Shown here one piece after another: positions 35,325 through 47,191 of a stretch of DNA of 64,000 nt (positions within the stretch are counted from its first letter, which is position 1; the number at the start of each line of letters is the position of its first letter). The position numbers were made by a program, and so were the translations under genes. The notes under the pieces are model-generated. The model worked only from the letters and a program-made list of their open reading frames with translations. It ran no database searches and had not been told where the DNA came from. Source of the DNA: Cunninghamella blakesleeana (lineage: Eukaryota > Mucoromycota > Mucoromycetes > Mucorales > Cunninghamellaceae); assembly GCA_017871115.1 (NCBI GenBank), contig JAFCIZ010000001.1:3143501-3207500 (forward strand). The letters are read 5' to 3'.

Positions 35325-35984
35325 TCATTAGTATAGGTAATAATATCTTTACCTTCACGGTCTAATGTCAAACTACCAAGCGGAGTATCATAAGTTTCAT
35401 ATTTTGATAATGCACAACCATCTAAATATACATGATGGGATGGTCCTAATATAAATACTCTTTTGCTATTTTACAACGTTAAAAATAAAAAATCAATCAC
35501 AATATATTTACAAAAATATATATTATTTTATACTTACATATTAGATACATCTACACTTTTATAGGCATAAGCTGCTGTTGGTCCACTATATGAATATCCA
35601 GCATGACTATAAAGGAAATAAAATAATATTCATGGAAAAATTGTTTAACCCGTTAGCTGTTAAAATAGACTACGTATATCCCTTTTTTAATTTTTTTTTT
35701 TCTACCTCTTTTTTTATATAAAAAAAGATATAGACTTACGGTGCAATAATGGCACGAACATCTTTTATTGGAAGAGATGTATCTTTTACAGTAGCAGCAA
35801 TCAAGTTTTTTTCTAATTCACTATTTAAACGTGTTTCTATATTTTAATATTTTAAAGATAAAAAAAAAACCTATAAACATATTTCTCCAATAATAATAAT
35901 AGTAATAATAATAATAATAAATAATAAAAATAACTTACTTGAATTTGTATACCAGCTACCTGCATGAGTTGCTGATCTATTCAT
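34488..35984 (-). CDS. MEMO1: MEMO1 family protein (yeast Mho1)
   Basis: MEMO proteins are structurally related to non-haem-iron dioxygenases; the human protein acts in ErbB2-linked motility and redox and copper handling. Exons on the minus strand: 35939-35984, 35740-35836, 35538-35606, 35353-35465, 35106-35217 and 34488-34986, giving 311 residues, close to the usual 295-300. Recognised blocks in order: RSATHAGSWY at the start; VRAIIAPHAGYSYSGPTAAYA, with the conserved metal-site His of this family; VFILGPSHHVYLDGCALS; DEDEHSIEMHLPY; VGSIREEKEDKYG; and SSDFCHWGERFRY. The His residues in these blocks and the Cys in SSDFCHWG correspond to the MEMO active-site-like pocket. The gene is divergent from APC10. 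One intron contains a long (TA)n tract. Confidence 0.93.
35286..35320. repeat. (TA)n tract in a MEMO1 intron
   Basis: About 17 TA dinucleotides in the intron between exons 35106-35217 and 35353-35465. Confidence 0.95.
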
Positions 35985-36873
35985 AATAAAAGTTGTTAAA
36001 TTATAAACTATAGTTTATATAATAAAAGAGTAAAAGGAAAAAAAAATGGGTTGGGAAAAAAAAAAGAATGGTTTGAAAATTAGTGTTCTTTTTTCAACGG
36101 ACTTTAAACACGCATAATGTAAAAAAAAAAAAAGAAATCTTGTTTATTTTACTTCCTTTTTTGTTATTTTCTTAAAAATGCGTAGCTTGTAGTGCTATTT
36201 ATTTACTTAAATACTGCAAGTCATATTTTTATAATAGTTTTACTGTGACTTTCATGGTAAAATAAATCAAAAGTTCATAAGCAAACTAGATTCCCATTTA
36301 ATTTGATCAATTGGTTTGAAATTTTAATTGATTGGTATGTAAACTAATTATATACAATGATTGTGGATATATGTAGAATAGTATTAAAAAATTACTAGAG
36401 TTTCTATAACTATTGGTAATTTGATTAATAAAAAAAAAGAGGAAAATAACTAAAAATATTCAAAAAAGTAAAAGTTGGAGTATGCTGGAACAAGAGTTTC
36501 TTTATTATATGTGATAATCTTTGCCTATTATATATATGTATATAAGTAAATGTGTAGACTTTTTCAAGTATTTTTATTAAAGAAAAAATATATTTTTGAT
36601 AAACTGTTCACTAATAAATGATACTGCATTATTTATAGTGTGGTAATATAGTCAAGTAGATATAAGATTTTTTAATAGTATCTATATGACATAGTGTGTT
36701 TTTTTAAAAAATATCAATGCGTTTTTTTTAACTCAGGTAAAAAAAAAAAAAAAATCGCGGTGTAATTTTTTCATTCAATTTCACTTTTTTTTTTTTTTTT
36801 TTTTTTCAAGCCAGTTATTATTATTGTTGTTTTTTTTTTAACTAGTAAATAAACAGAACTTTGAAACATTTAT
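35985..36873. other. Divergent intergenic region MEMO1 / APC10
   Basis: An 889-bp region between divergent starts. It contains mostly AT-rich DNA, a (T)22 run at about 36787-36807 and an ATCGCGGTG word near 36753 close to the APC10 start. It presumably holds both promoters; no gene is seen. Confidence 0.55.
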
Positions 36874-38338
36874 ATGTCACAGTCGAGTAACGATCAAGAT
36901 CCAGAGATTTTTAATTCAACCTCGTCACCCAACTTGGGTATAGTTCATTCCGACCTTGATTTTCCATCCATCTCTTACTATCATCCAACAGAACGTCTTG
37001 ATAGCGATATGGAAGAACCTAATTCAGAATTAGGACTTACACATTCTGGAAGAAGGAGTGGTAATATATTAAATAGATTGAATATAGATGGCGAAGAAGA
37101 GGATGAAGAAGATCATGATAATGAAGTGGATCAAAACAATGAGGAAGACGAAGAAGAAGAGGAAGAGGAAGAGGATTTGGAATTAGAAGAAGAAGAAGAC
37201 GAAGAAGACGATGACGGAGACAGACAAACATCGGATTTACAAAAAGAAGCTGACGCTTGTAGAATATATGATGCAGAACATCCTGATAAAAAACAAAAAA
37301 TTGAAGGTGGAAGAGAAATTACAGAACATGAAGCTATATGGACGGTGTCAACTTTTAGACCTGATTGGGGGGTAGAAAAAATGCGAGATAATAATCCTCT
37401 CACTTATTGGCAGTAAGCATTCCTTTCCTTTTTTTTATATGATTGACGATAAGAAGTATAAAAATAATAATAAGCTATATAATAATAAGAATAAAAGATC
37501 GACATAATGGATAAGTATACTTATATATTTGTTTATTTTTATTTTAGGTCAGATTCTCCAAATCCAAAATCGCCTCATACTGTAGATATTTATTTTCATC
37601 AAGCTACTGTTATCAAGGTAAAGAAATGAAAAACATTTTAAAATGTACCGTATGATAACATGTATAGGTATGGTGATACCTTGATACTAATTCTTTTATT
37701 CTATTGTTTATTTATTAATCTATTAGCAAGTATCTATCTTTACGGATGTTTCCCAAGATGAAAGTTATACACCAAAGTTGATATCTATACGTGGTGGAAC
37801 TAATTTTCGAGATTTGCATGTAAGTTGAATAAATAGATATGTATATTATATCAAGATTAAGTATGCTTTGATCTTTAATATTATTATTATTTTTAAAAAT
37901 AATAGGAAATAATGGAACTAGAATGTGAAGATAATGTTGGATGGAAAAATGCAGATTTTACATCAATATCAGAGTAAATATAAAGTTGTATACACAATTC
38001 AAGATATATATATATATATATTTATATTCTTTTTACTTTTTTCTATTTTTTATACTGTAGTGAACCTATTCGAGTTTTTCAATTACAAATAGCTGTGCTT
38101 AGTACTCATTTTAATGGTCGTGATACACATATAAGACAAATTAAAGTTTATTCCGTTCCTTTGTAAGTCAATTTTTTTAATATTATGAATGGTGGGTAAT
38201 TTTTTTATTTGTGTTTATATTAATTTTTTTATATTATTTTATTTGTATACGAATAATAGGCCATATACACAAGAAATTATTGATTCAGATGGAGAAATCA
38301 GCATGCAAACAAGTATACAAAAAAAGGGTCTTCGGTAG
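36874..38338 (+). CDS. APC10: Anaphase-promoting complex subunit 10 (Doc1) with acidic N-terminal extension
   Basis: APC10/Doc1 is the processivity subunit of the APC/C ubiquitin ligase; together with Cdc20 or Cdh1 it helps bind D-box degrons. Exons 36874-37412, 37548-37617, 37727-37819, 37906-37973, 38061-38162 and 38260-38338 give 316 residues. The DOC jelly-roll domain runs from about residue 145: [64 protein letters not shown], and near the end [18 protein letters not shown], the part that contacts degrons. The C-terminus ends QKKGLR and lacks the exact IR tail of yeast and human APC10 (Ile-Arg); the last two residues are Leu-Arg. About 140 N-terminal residues are an extension with a Glu/Asp run of roughly 50 residues. 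Confidence 0.93.
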
Positions 38339-38587
38339 TTATTATTTATTTGTTGTGCAACTTACCTAGTTTATTTTTATTAGTGTACCTTCTCCTTTTT
38401 CCTTATTTTTCTTCATTTTTCCTTTTTTTCTTTTTCTTTACCCTTTTTCTTTTTTTTCTTTTTTTTTTTTTTTTCTTTTTCCTCCTCTTTTTTTTTTTTT
38501 AATACATAGATTATTATTACTACTTCTACTACTACTACTTCTATTACTTTTACTATAATTTTTAATTTTATTATTATTATTTAGTAA

Positions 38588-39332
38588 ATGATAACAGTTG
38601 TTGAGTCACCTCATACTCATCAACGATTTCTTTTATTAGATGCACCAACAAATAAAACCTTACCCAAGTATATTGACCATTTTAAAAAAGAAAATGTAAA
38701 AGTGTTGGTACGGATATGTAGTCGATATCATAATGATTATGATGCAATAGAATTGGAAAAACAAACAGGAATTCAAGTAGTTGATGACATCAAATTTGAG
38801 GATGGATCGGTACCTAGTCAAAAAGATATCCAACGTTGGTTGGTATTATCAGAACAAGCTAAACAACAAGGCTTTACTCTAAGTTGTCATTGCGTCAGTG
38901 GAATTGGAAGAGCACCTGTAAGTTCCTTTATCTATTTTTTTTTTTTTTTAATTTCATAAAATAAAATGATTGATTAGTAGTTTAAATTGTATATGTATGA
39001 CTAATCGTCTCTTTTTATTTAATTTTTTTTTTTTTAAAAAAAAGATTTTAATTACAATATCTCTTATTGAGAGTGGTATGGATCCACTGGTAAGTTTATT
39101 TGAAATAAAATAATATGTATAGATATAGATTTCATATTTAAAATGAATGATTGATTGATTATTTTTATTTTTATAAATTTTATTTTTTATTATGTAGGAT
39201 GCTATTAGTTATGTCCGTCAATGCCGAAGAGGTGCATTAAATAAAACCCAAATCCGATTTATAGATGAATATAAGCCATCATCGAAACAACAAACGAAAT
39301 GGAAACAATGGATTAAAAAAATAACTATTTAA
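38588..39332 (+). CDS. PRL-type (PTP4A) dual-specificity phosphatase without CaaX box
   Basis: PRL phosphatases regulate growth and, through CNNM proteins, magnesium transport. Exons 38588-38917, 39045-39089 and 39198-39332 give 169 residues, the usual PRL size. The catalytic loop is HCVSGIGRAP, with Cys102 as nucleophile, Arg108 for phosphate binding, and Ala109 after Arg, a PRL hallmark (Ser/Thr in most PTPs). The general acid is Asp72 in the KFEDGSVPS loop. Cys44 (VRICSRY) matches the regulatory Cys that forms a disulphide with the catalytic Cys in human PRLs. The C-terminal part follows the family (IESGMDPLDAISYVRQCRRGALN, QIRFIDEYKP). Animal PRLs end in a prenylated CCxx box; this one ends KKITI after a basic patch, so it is not prenylated by this model. 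It follows APC10 by 250 bp. Confidence 0.92.
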
Positions 39333-39839
39333 TATAATAAACAACGCTTGATTATATTTATATAATAGCTATTTTTCTGCATTAATATTTCTTTATAATT
39401 GAATAATAATGACTCTTTCTATGGTGTTACATAGTAATGTCCTATTTTGGAAAGTTATCTAACCCTTTTTTTTTCTCATTTACTTTTTTTTTTTTTTAAT
39501 AATACCTTTTTCTTTTTTCTTTTTTTTTTTTAATTTGCATGATAATAGTTGTTATCAATACAAACTCGGGTAGTTTTAAGGATCATATATTTATATATAA
39601 TAAAAAAGATTATCAAATAAGAATGTATTATATAATTATTAACGGAGTTGTAGATAAAATCATCATATATTTTATATAGAGTAAAAAAGGAACAAATCAA
39701 CTCAGATTTTTTTTTTTAAAACTCAAAATTTTTTTTTTTCATTTTCTATCTTTCTCTTTCTCACTCCCTTTCCATTTTTATTTTTTGTATAAATACAAAA
39801 AAAAATAATAATATAGAATATACCACCACCTATTACACC
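39333..39839. other. Intergenic, AT-rich
   Basis: Spacer between two plus-strand genes, with poly-T tracts and a pyrimidine-rich stretch at about 39728-39785 just before the PQ-loop gene start. No gene is seen. Confidence 0.55.
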
Positions 39840-41208
39840 ATGTTGAATGAAATAGACTGGCCAGAAGTATTTGGTTATGCAAGTATATGTTGTTGGTTTG
39901 TTGTTTTTACTCCGTAATAAATTAAATGATTGAAAAAATAAAATAAGAATTGAATATAGACATATATAGATAGATCTTGTTATAGATCTTTTGTCATTTT
40001 TTTTTTTACTAAGATGAAGCTCTCTTGCTTAGACAACTTTATGAAAATTATAAACGTAAAAACACTGATGGTGTATCTGTTACCTTTTTATTGTTATGGA
40101 TCTTTGGAGATATATTTAATTTACTTGGGATCATTCTTGACGATTTAATGTTCACAATGGTAAGTGAATTATATTTATATAAATATAGATAGATATTTAT
40201 ATTATAAATAAGGTTAGAGTTCAAGTGTGAAAAAAAAAAAAAAAAAGAATGATTCATGATCTATGGTGATTATATATATATATATATATAAAGAGACTAT
40301 TAATCTTATGATCCATTTATTATTTATTTTATTTTTTAAACAGTTACTTGTAGCTTTATATTATTTATTTGCTGATACATTATTAATGAGTCAAGTGTTA
40401 TATTATCGTTATAAAACTAATGGAACTATTTTTGAAGAAGAGACAGTTATTGATACTACTGCCAGTACAAATGAACAATCGCCTTTATTATCGTCTAATA
40501 ATAATAATAACGCAAAACCTAAATATCATCATAAACAGTCAGAACAAACAAAATGGATTGTACGACTCTTTTTTATAGCAAGTATCTTTTTATGGGCTTT
40601 TCTCTTATTAGGATCAGCAACTTATTTCTTTTGGCCCTGGGCAAAAGATAAAGTGGATCTTAGTCAATGGCATTTTGTATCACAATTCTTTGGGTGGGCT
40701 AGTGCTATTTTATACTGTTGTAGTCGTAAGTGCTGATATACTAATTTTTTTTTTAAAAAAAATAAAACAAAAACTCAATCGTCTTATATATTCAATAGGT
40801 ATTCCACAAATTATGCAAAACTTTAGAAATGAAAGTGTTGAAGGGCTTAGTTTAGTAATGTTTATTTTTAGTGTAGTTGGCAATTTGACATATTGTGTGG
40901 TAAGTATATAAAAAAAATGAAAGGCCGATTAATTGACAGATATATATTTTAAATAAATGGCGATACTTAATTATTTATTTATATTATATAGTCTATATTT
41001 GCCAAATCAATGGATAGAACCTTTTTACTTGTTAACTTTCCTTGGTTATTAGGAAGTGGTGGTACTTTATTTTTTGATTTTACGGTAAAAAAAAAAAAAA
41101 AAAAAAAAAGAAATATAGTCATTTTACATTTATTTATTCCCCCCCCTTTTTTTTTTACAGATCTTCTTTCAATTTTATACTTATCGTCATCATTCAGATT
41201 CATTATAA
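39840..41208 (+). CDS. PQ-loop repeat transporter (Ypq/PQLC2-like)
   Basis: Ypq proteins export cationic amino acids from the vacuole or lysosome. Exons 39840-39913, 40033-40159, 40344-40725, 40799-40899, 40992-41084 and 41161-41208 give 274 residues. The two PQ loops are visible: WFVVFTPQLYENYKRKNTDGV near residue 25 and CSRIPQIMQNFRNESVEGLS near residue 195, each followed by the typical SVTFLLLWIFGDIFNLLG / SLVMFIFSVVGNLTYC helices. Seven membrane segments are expected. The loop between the halves is hydrophilic and Asn-rich (SPLLSSNNNNN), as in vacuolar family members, where EQSPLL resembles an acidic dileucine sorting signal. Both PQ motifs straddle exon junctions. Substrate assignment is by family only. 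Confidence 0.92.
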
Positions 41209-41747
41209 TAATTTATTTTCATTATCTTTTTCTTACATATTTGATTAATATTTTTTGGTTTATAAATAAAAATAAAAGGTAAGAAAAAAGTATCAATGAA
41301 AAGTCAATAAAAGGAGTTTTTATTTATGTAAACAAAAGAAGGATATGACCTAACTCACGTGTATTTGTTTATTATTTATTTATTCGATTTAGTGTTACAA
41401 AAACAGGTTAAAAAAGAATATTATTCAAGGAGATGGGTTGGAAAGTGAATATGTCTCGAACATATATTGTTATTATTTTGTTTATATTTATAAATAATAA
41501 AATGATTTATTTATCGTTTTATTTTTAATCTATAATCAAATTATATATTTACTATATAAATATAGATATGAGTGAATAAAAAACAAAAAAAATATAGATA
41601 ATAATAATAAAAATTAAGGAGAAAAGGTTATATAATAAAGTGACATAAAATAGGTGGGTGGGTTTTTAGCCATCAGGTTGTATGATCTACTATTATTTTT
41701 TTAACAAGTCATCATCAGTAATAATAGTATATTTCATATATGTTTTT
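41209..41747. other. Intergenic, AT-rich
   Basis: Downstream of the PQ-loop gene. It contains AATAAA-type words (for example near 41307) and no recognisable gene. Confidence 0.55.
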
Positions 41748-41753
41748 ATGCTA

Positions 41754-41976
41754 ATGGAGATTCAAAAAAAAGTATCGAGTTACACAATGCAAGCTCAACT
41801 ATTCAAAAGTATTTCTGGTAAGTGCATCTTTTTCTTTTTTCCCTATTTTTTTTTTTTTTTAAAAATATATATATATACATATATATATTTATTCGCTGTT
41901 TCTTTTTCTTTTTCTTTCTTTCTCCTTTTCCTTTTTTCTTTTCTCTCTTTTTTTTTTTTTTTTTTTTTTTAACGAT

Positions 41977-42016
<40 letters not shown>

Positions 42017-43384
42017 CATACATATATAAAATGACAGCTAGTAATGTTTCACTACCACCAATTAGACAAGTGCTTCAAGATATTCCCATAGACCAGCATC
42101 GACGCCTTCATTATGGTATTGGGATATTAATAAATAATAAACGCATCTGTCAAAAAAAAAAAAGTGATTATTATATATTAATACTAAAATATTTTCTTTT
42201 TCTTATTCATTATATTATAAATAGATATAGAATGTAATTGTTCAAATCATCAAAAACTGAAAGCAACGCACCCAATCAATAAACCAAATAACAGTATGTA
42301 TTCTTTTGATGCTTGGCAAGAGAGTTTACCACAGTTAAATCACCCTTCACCACCCTCACCTCCATGTCATTGTAATCATCACCATAATATTAAACCATCT
42401 GAAATTATTATACCACCCACTGATCATCATAACTATTATGAAAGATCATATAATTATGCTGAGCATAATAATAACAATGCTAATAATCGTATGAATCAAC
42501 GTCGTCGCACTCATTCTACTTCATCACAAACTCATTTATCAAATATATATCATCATTTTCAACAACAACAACAACTAAAACAAACAACAACAGCAACAAG
42601 AAGAATGCGGGCTCATACAACTTCAGGCTATCCTCCTACTATGATGATGATGACACCTCCTTTGTCATCACCTACTTTTTTACCAAAGAATCACCATCAT
42701 CATCATATCGCTTCACCTACTTCTTCGTCTATTCTTTCATCTTCATCCACTACTTCTTCTTCATCGTCTTCATCTTCATCTTCAATTTCTTCCCCTCCGC
42801 CGTCTTCTTCCACTTCTTTATCCCCACCACCGCCTTTATCATCTTCACTATCTTTAACTTTGTTAAAAACTCATCCATCAAATAATAATAGACTTCAACA
42901 TGCTCATAACCATATACCTCTTTTGCCTTTACCATCAACGCCATCCCACTCGATGTTTTTAATGAAATCTTCATCAACTATAAACCATCATCATCATCAT
43001 TCTCCTTCTTCTTCTTCAAGACATCGATACCATTGTCCTCATTGTCGAAAAACTTTTTCAAGACCTTCTTCTTTAAGAATTCATATCTATTCTCATACAG
43101 GGGAGAAACCTCATGGATGCCCATTTCCTGGTTGTGGTAGGCGATTTAGTGTACAGAGTAATATGAGAAGACATTATCGAGTTCATACTTATCCAAACCA
43201 TCATGGTGATAGTAGTAATAATAATAACAATAGTAATGTAAATCATCGTGAAGAGGAATTAATACATCACCAACACCACCCAGAAGATATTTATTTTTCA
43301 AATCATCCTCATCATCCTCATCACCCTCACCATAGCCATCTCCGCCATCACCGTCATCACTCTTCACCTTTCTTCTTTATGTAA
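41754..43384 (+). CDS. C2H2 zinc-finger transcription factor, two fingers
   Basis: The preferred model has exons 41754-41817, 42038-42115 and 42225-43384 (433 residues); the first donor is a strong TCTG|GTAAGT and the second exon joins in frame after a long polypyrimidine tract. A simpler alternative starts at the ATG at 42031, giving 414 residues with exons 42031-42115 and 42225-43384. The N-terminal and central parts are low-complexity (His, Ser, Pro and Asn runs). Two adjacent C2H2 fingers lie about 110-160 residues from the end: YHCPHCRKTFSRPSSLRIHI and CPFPGCGRRFSVQSNMRRH, with the linker HTGEKPHG between them. The second finger has the CX4C spacing. Such pairs are common in fungal regulators; targets are unknown. 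The C-terminus is His-rich (HPHHPHHPHH). Confidence 0.82.
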
Positions 43385-44571
43385 AACTATTTTATCTCTC
43401 TTTATTTTTATATTTATTATTTTAAATACTAAACATACAATATGTTATTATTAGTTTGATTCTTGATTAGTATTATTTATTTATTTATTTATTATTATTT
43501 AAAATAAAAGAATAGTAATCATAATAAAAACATTGCCACAAATATTAAAAAATAAAGAGAGAGAGAGAGAGATAATGGATAAATATAAATCGAAAACAAG
43601 TTGTAGTAAACAAATAATTGATCGGCCATCTACTGTAATAATGGTTAATGACCGAAACAAGTTGGAAAATCATGCATAATCATACCCTAACGATTTTTTT
43701 TATGCCAATTAATCTATGCAAAAATAAAATAAAATAGAATAAAAAAAAATGGTTCGTTTTTATATATTTGGGGGTGGGAGTAAGAGATTCTTTTTATGAC
43801 ATATAATTAGTGTTTATGTACGTGTATATGTATGTTGTTTGTTGTGCGTGTGTAGCCTAACACATTGATCATCTTTTTAGATGGATTGTCCTTAAAAAAG
43901 AATAAAAATAAAGTTTTTTGGATGTTTTTATTGACATGATTTCCTTTTTATTTTTTTTATCATCGTCATTATTATTATTTTTTTATTTTTTTTTATTTTT
44001 TTTTTTTTAAAAAAAAAGTAGATGTATAACCCTAGAACGTCTCAATATTAGTGATTAAATAACAATTGATTTTTAATAAAAATAAATAAAAAAACATCTC
44101 GAACTTTTTTTTTTTACCCCCCTTATATATATATAAATCGAATATGAAATCATTGAAACAACAAATAAATCTAAATTGTTTCAACCTTTTTATTTTTGGT
44201 TCGAATTATTATTATGATAATAAAATACATACATACATTATTATTTTGATTTTCATATGGTGCATGCGATCGAAATATATATATCTATATATATATAAAA
44301 TAAATAAATAAATCATTCGCTTTTTAATACACCCACTACAAACGTGTTATTTCGTTTAAAGTAAAAAAAAAAGAGATGACGAATGGCCTTTTCAAAAAAG
44401 GAAACTCAATCATCATGACTCGATTTTTCCCTATTCTACGTAAATATATTATATATATATATAGTTTCTTTCATATACATATATTAGTCATCATGTCGTA
44501 TCTAATATATGTCAAATATATATATAAATATATATAAATATATATAAATATATATAAATATACATTCATCA

Positions 44572-44620
<49 letters not shown>

Positions 44621-44733
44621 GATTTTCATCAACGGCGCAGGTAATTTTTTTTATTTTTAATTAAGTTATTTTTTCCATAAAAAGAGTAAAACTATGTACA
44701 TGCAAATATAAATGTATATATATAAAACTATAT
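43385..44733. other. Intergenic, convergent 3' ends, repeat-rich
   Basis: Between the C2H2 gene and the Swd1 gene. It contains (TTTA)n and (GA)n near 43478-43572, a tandem of TATATAAATA units at 44516-44560 and an (AAT)n run at 44575-44613. No coding signal is seen. Confidence 0.6.
44516..44613. repeat. Tandem 10-mer TATATAAATA plus (AAT)n
   Basis: Four and a half exact copies of the 10-base unit TATATAAATA, followed after a short gap by about 13 AAT repeats. The decamer repeat is unlike the mono-, di- and trinucleotide tracts elsewhere in the window. Confidence 0.85.
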
Positions 44734-47191
44734 TTAATCTAATATAAAGGATGATTTTTTTAATTTTTTAGTTGATCTATTATCCAACATATCATTTCGT
44801 TTATGTAATTTTTTAGTTGTTAATTTTTTCTTTGCTGATGTTGATGTTGTTACTGAAGTAGGTGTAGTGGGTATATCATCATCATCTTCATCCAGCTTTT
44901 TATTATTATCGTTTTCCATCAAATCTGAGTAACCCTCTGTTTCATCGAAAGGTAAACTTGGTAAATAAAATACTTCATCCTTCTTTGTTTCCTCTTTTTG
45001 ATTATCATCATCATCAGAATCTAAATAAGCGTGGATAGGGTCACATGTTGTAACATCGACTAGAATATCTTCATCATCTTTTTTTCTTTTCGTCATTTCT
45101 TCTTGTGGTACCTATTAATATCAACATTATATAATTAGTTTCCATCTTTATACATACCTATAGTTATATAACTAAATATATATAAAGAGACTAATGTATA
45201 TTTACCACATCAAATTCATCTTCTTTTTCTTCATATTCCAGATTTTCTTCCAATTCAGTAAAATCAGGAGCAAAAGCACTCCAATTTTCTTCATGTTTAG
45301 TTGTCCAAAGATGTATATTACCATAGCTACTCACAGATCCAATAATAGGTCTACCAGGGTGCCACTATACATAAATAAATAAATAAATAAATAAATATAA
45401 ACAAAAAAATAAATGAATTGATCATTATTATTTTTAAAAAAATAACTATATATTTTATTTGTTTTCATGCTTACAGTTAAATCATCTAATGGTTCATTTG
45501 GCCCTTCTAAAATCTTGACTAAATTTCCCATCTTTTTATCCCATATATAAATATTATGTTCAGCTTTATGACCCGATCCTATATATATATTTACAATAAT
45601 AATTATAATTGTTAATGATAATCAACTAAATAAGTAAATAATAAAAATTATCTTATATATCCATTCTATAGCTCTAATTATCTTTTTAATCATTTTGTAT
45701 ACCTCCAATAACAAATTCCCCATCCGAACTAAAACAGCCTTGGTTCCATTGAACTCGATTAACAAGGTCTTGAAATTTATTTTGTAATACAGGTATCCCA
45801 TCATGATCATTCAGTTGATATAACCGTAGTACTCTATCATTAGCATTAATCAATAGATCCCTAATATTATAGTAAATTATATATATATATATTATAAATA
45901 AATATATCATATGTTGTTTTATTAATTTTACTTTTTTTTCAAAAATAAAATAAAATAAAATATAATAAATGATTATCACTTACTTTCCATTGTTACTCCA
46001 CTGGATTCCTTTTATAGATGTCGATGTGATTTTAGTGGCGTAGGTAACCTTTTTTTTAAATAATAATAATAATTATAATAATAAAAGTTATTAATCATTT
46101 TCTTAATAATAATAAAAATGTTTCTTTTTTCTTTTCTTTTTCTTTTCTTTTTAATTGGCGTAGCACATTTATTTATTTTATACCTTTAAAGTTTGAACAT
46201 CAATAATATTTAAATAACCCTTGGAAGTGCCAGCATAAATTTTAGTTCCCAATTTATTCCACGCTACTGAGCATACATACGATGATTTTGCTTTTTCATC
46301 ATGATGATCATCATCCTCTTTATCTGTATAAATGATGGTTTTTTGTACTGTTCCATCTTCTAATATATCTACTAATACTGGATTATCTTGAAAAAGAGCT
46401 GCGACAAATTGAAAACTATTAATTTTTTTAAAAAATAAATAAAATGAATAAAAAAAGGATTATGAGATGAAGGCCTTTATATATATATATATATATATCC
46501 ATACTTTTTTTTTGGATGCATTTGAGCCATCATCAAAGGCGTATCAAATCTTATTTTTGAATATTTCGTTCCTGGTATTAAATCCCAAAATATACAAGTC
46601 CAATCTTTGGAAGCTGATAATAAATATCGACCGTTGCGTGCCCAACTTTAAATAAATAAATATAAATATATATAAGAGAAATAAATAAATAAATATCAGG
46701 TATAGACTTATTGTTATTATTATTGTTATTATTATTATCATTATTATTATTTTAAAAATAGATCCAATGTGTATATATATTTAACTAGCTAACCTAACAC
46801 TAACAACTGATTTAACATGACCTGTTAAGTTACGAGAAACACCTTTTGTATCAAAATCCCAAATCACACACCTACCATCTTGACAACCAGCAGCAAGTAA
46901 AGTGCCACGTCTATTAAAACGACAATTTAAAACGTATCCATCTTCTAATGTATCTTCAATATTACTAGGATACTCTTGTTCCCAAGGATCTGTATATATA
47001 CATATAAAGAAAGAAAGTAGAAAGAAGAAAATAGAACGATTATTAATAGTTTGTAGTTGTTTATTATTATTAATCTTATTGTTTATAATAAAGTATTTAA
47101 TAATTAATAATAATAATAATATAATAAGTTTGACAAGATTTCTTTTTATTAAAAAGGTAATAATTTTTTTACCAAGAAGTTCTAAATTCAT
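44734..47191 (-). CDS. SWD1: COMPASS histone H3K4 methyltransferase subunit Swd1/RbBP5
   Basis: Swd1/RbBP5 is the WD40 subunit that, with Ash2/Bre2, activates Set1 in the COMPASS complex. Exons on the minus strand: 47173-47191, 46794-46989, 46505-46645, 46184-46415, 45984-46048, 45703-45860, 45475-45578, 45206-45364 and 44734-45111, giving 483 residues. The start [19 protein letters not shown] matches the conserved opening of the family (MNLELL...FGQNYPE in RbBP5). WD repeats follow: [38 protein letters not shown], and [20 protein letters not shown], with the family block [20 protein letters not shown]. After the propeller come [20 protein letters not shown], the Set1/Ash2-contact hinge, and an acidic, then Lys-rich tail. 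The first coding exon is just 19 bp. The gene is divergent from the cyclin gene. Confidence 0.94.

Noticed and set aside
41838..42030. Possible retroelement poly-T/poly-A signature
   Set aside because: No target-site duplication or element body; best explained as the pyrimidine tract of an intron or leader.
44197..44215. GGTTCGAATT word suggesting a tRNA T-loop
   Set aside because: No matching acceptor, D or anticodon stems in the surrounding AT-rich DNA.
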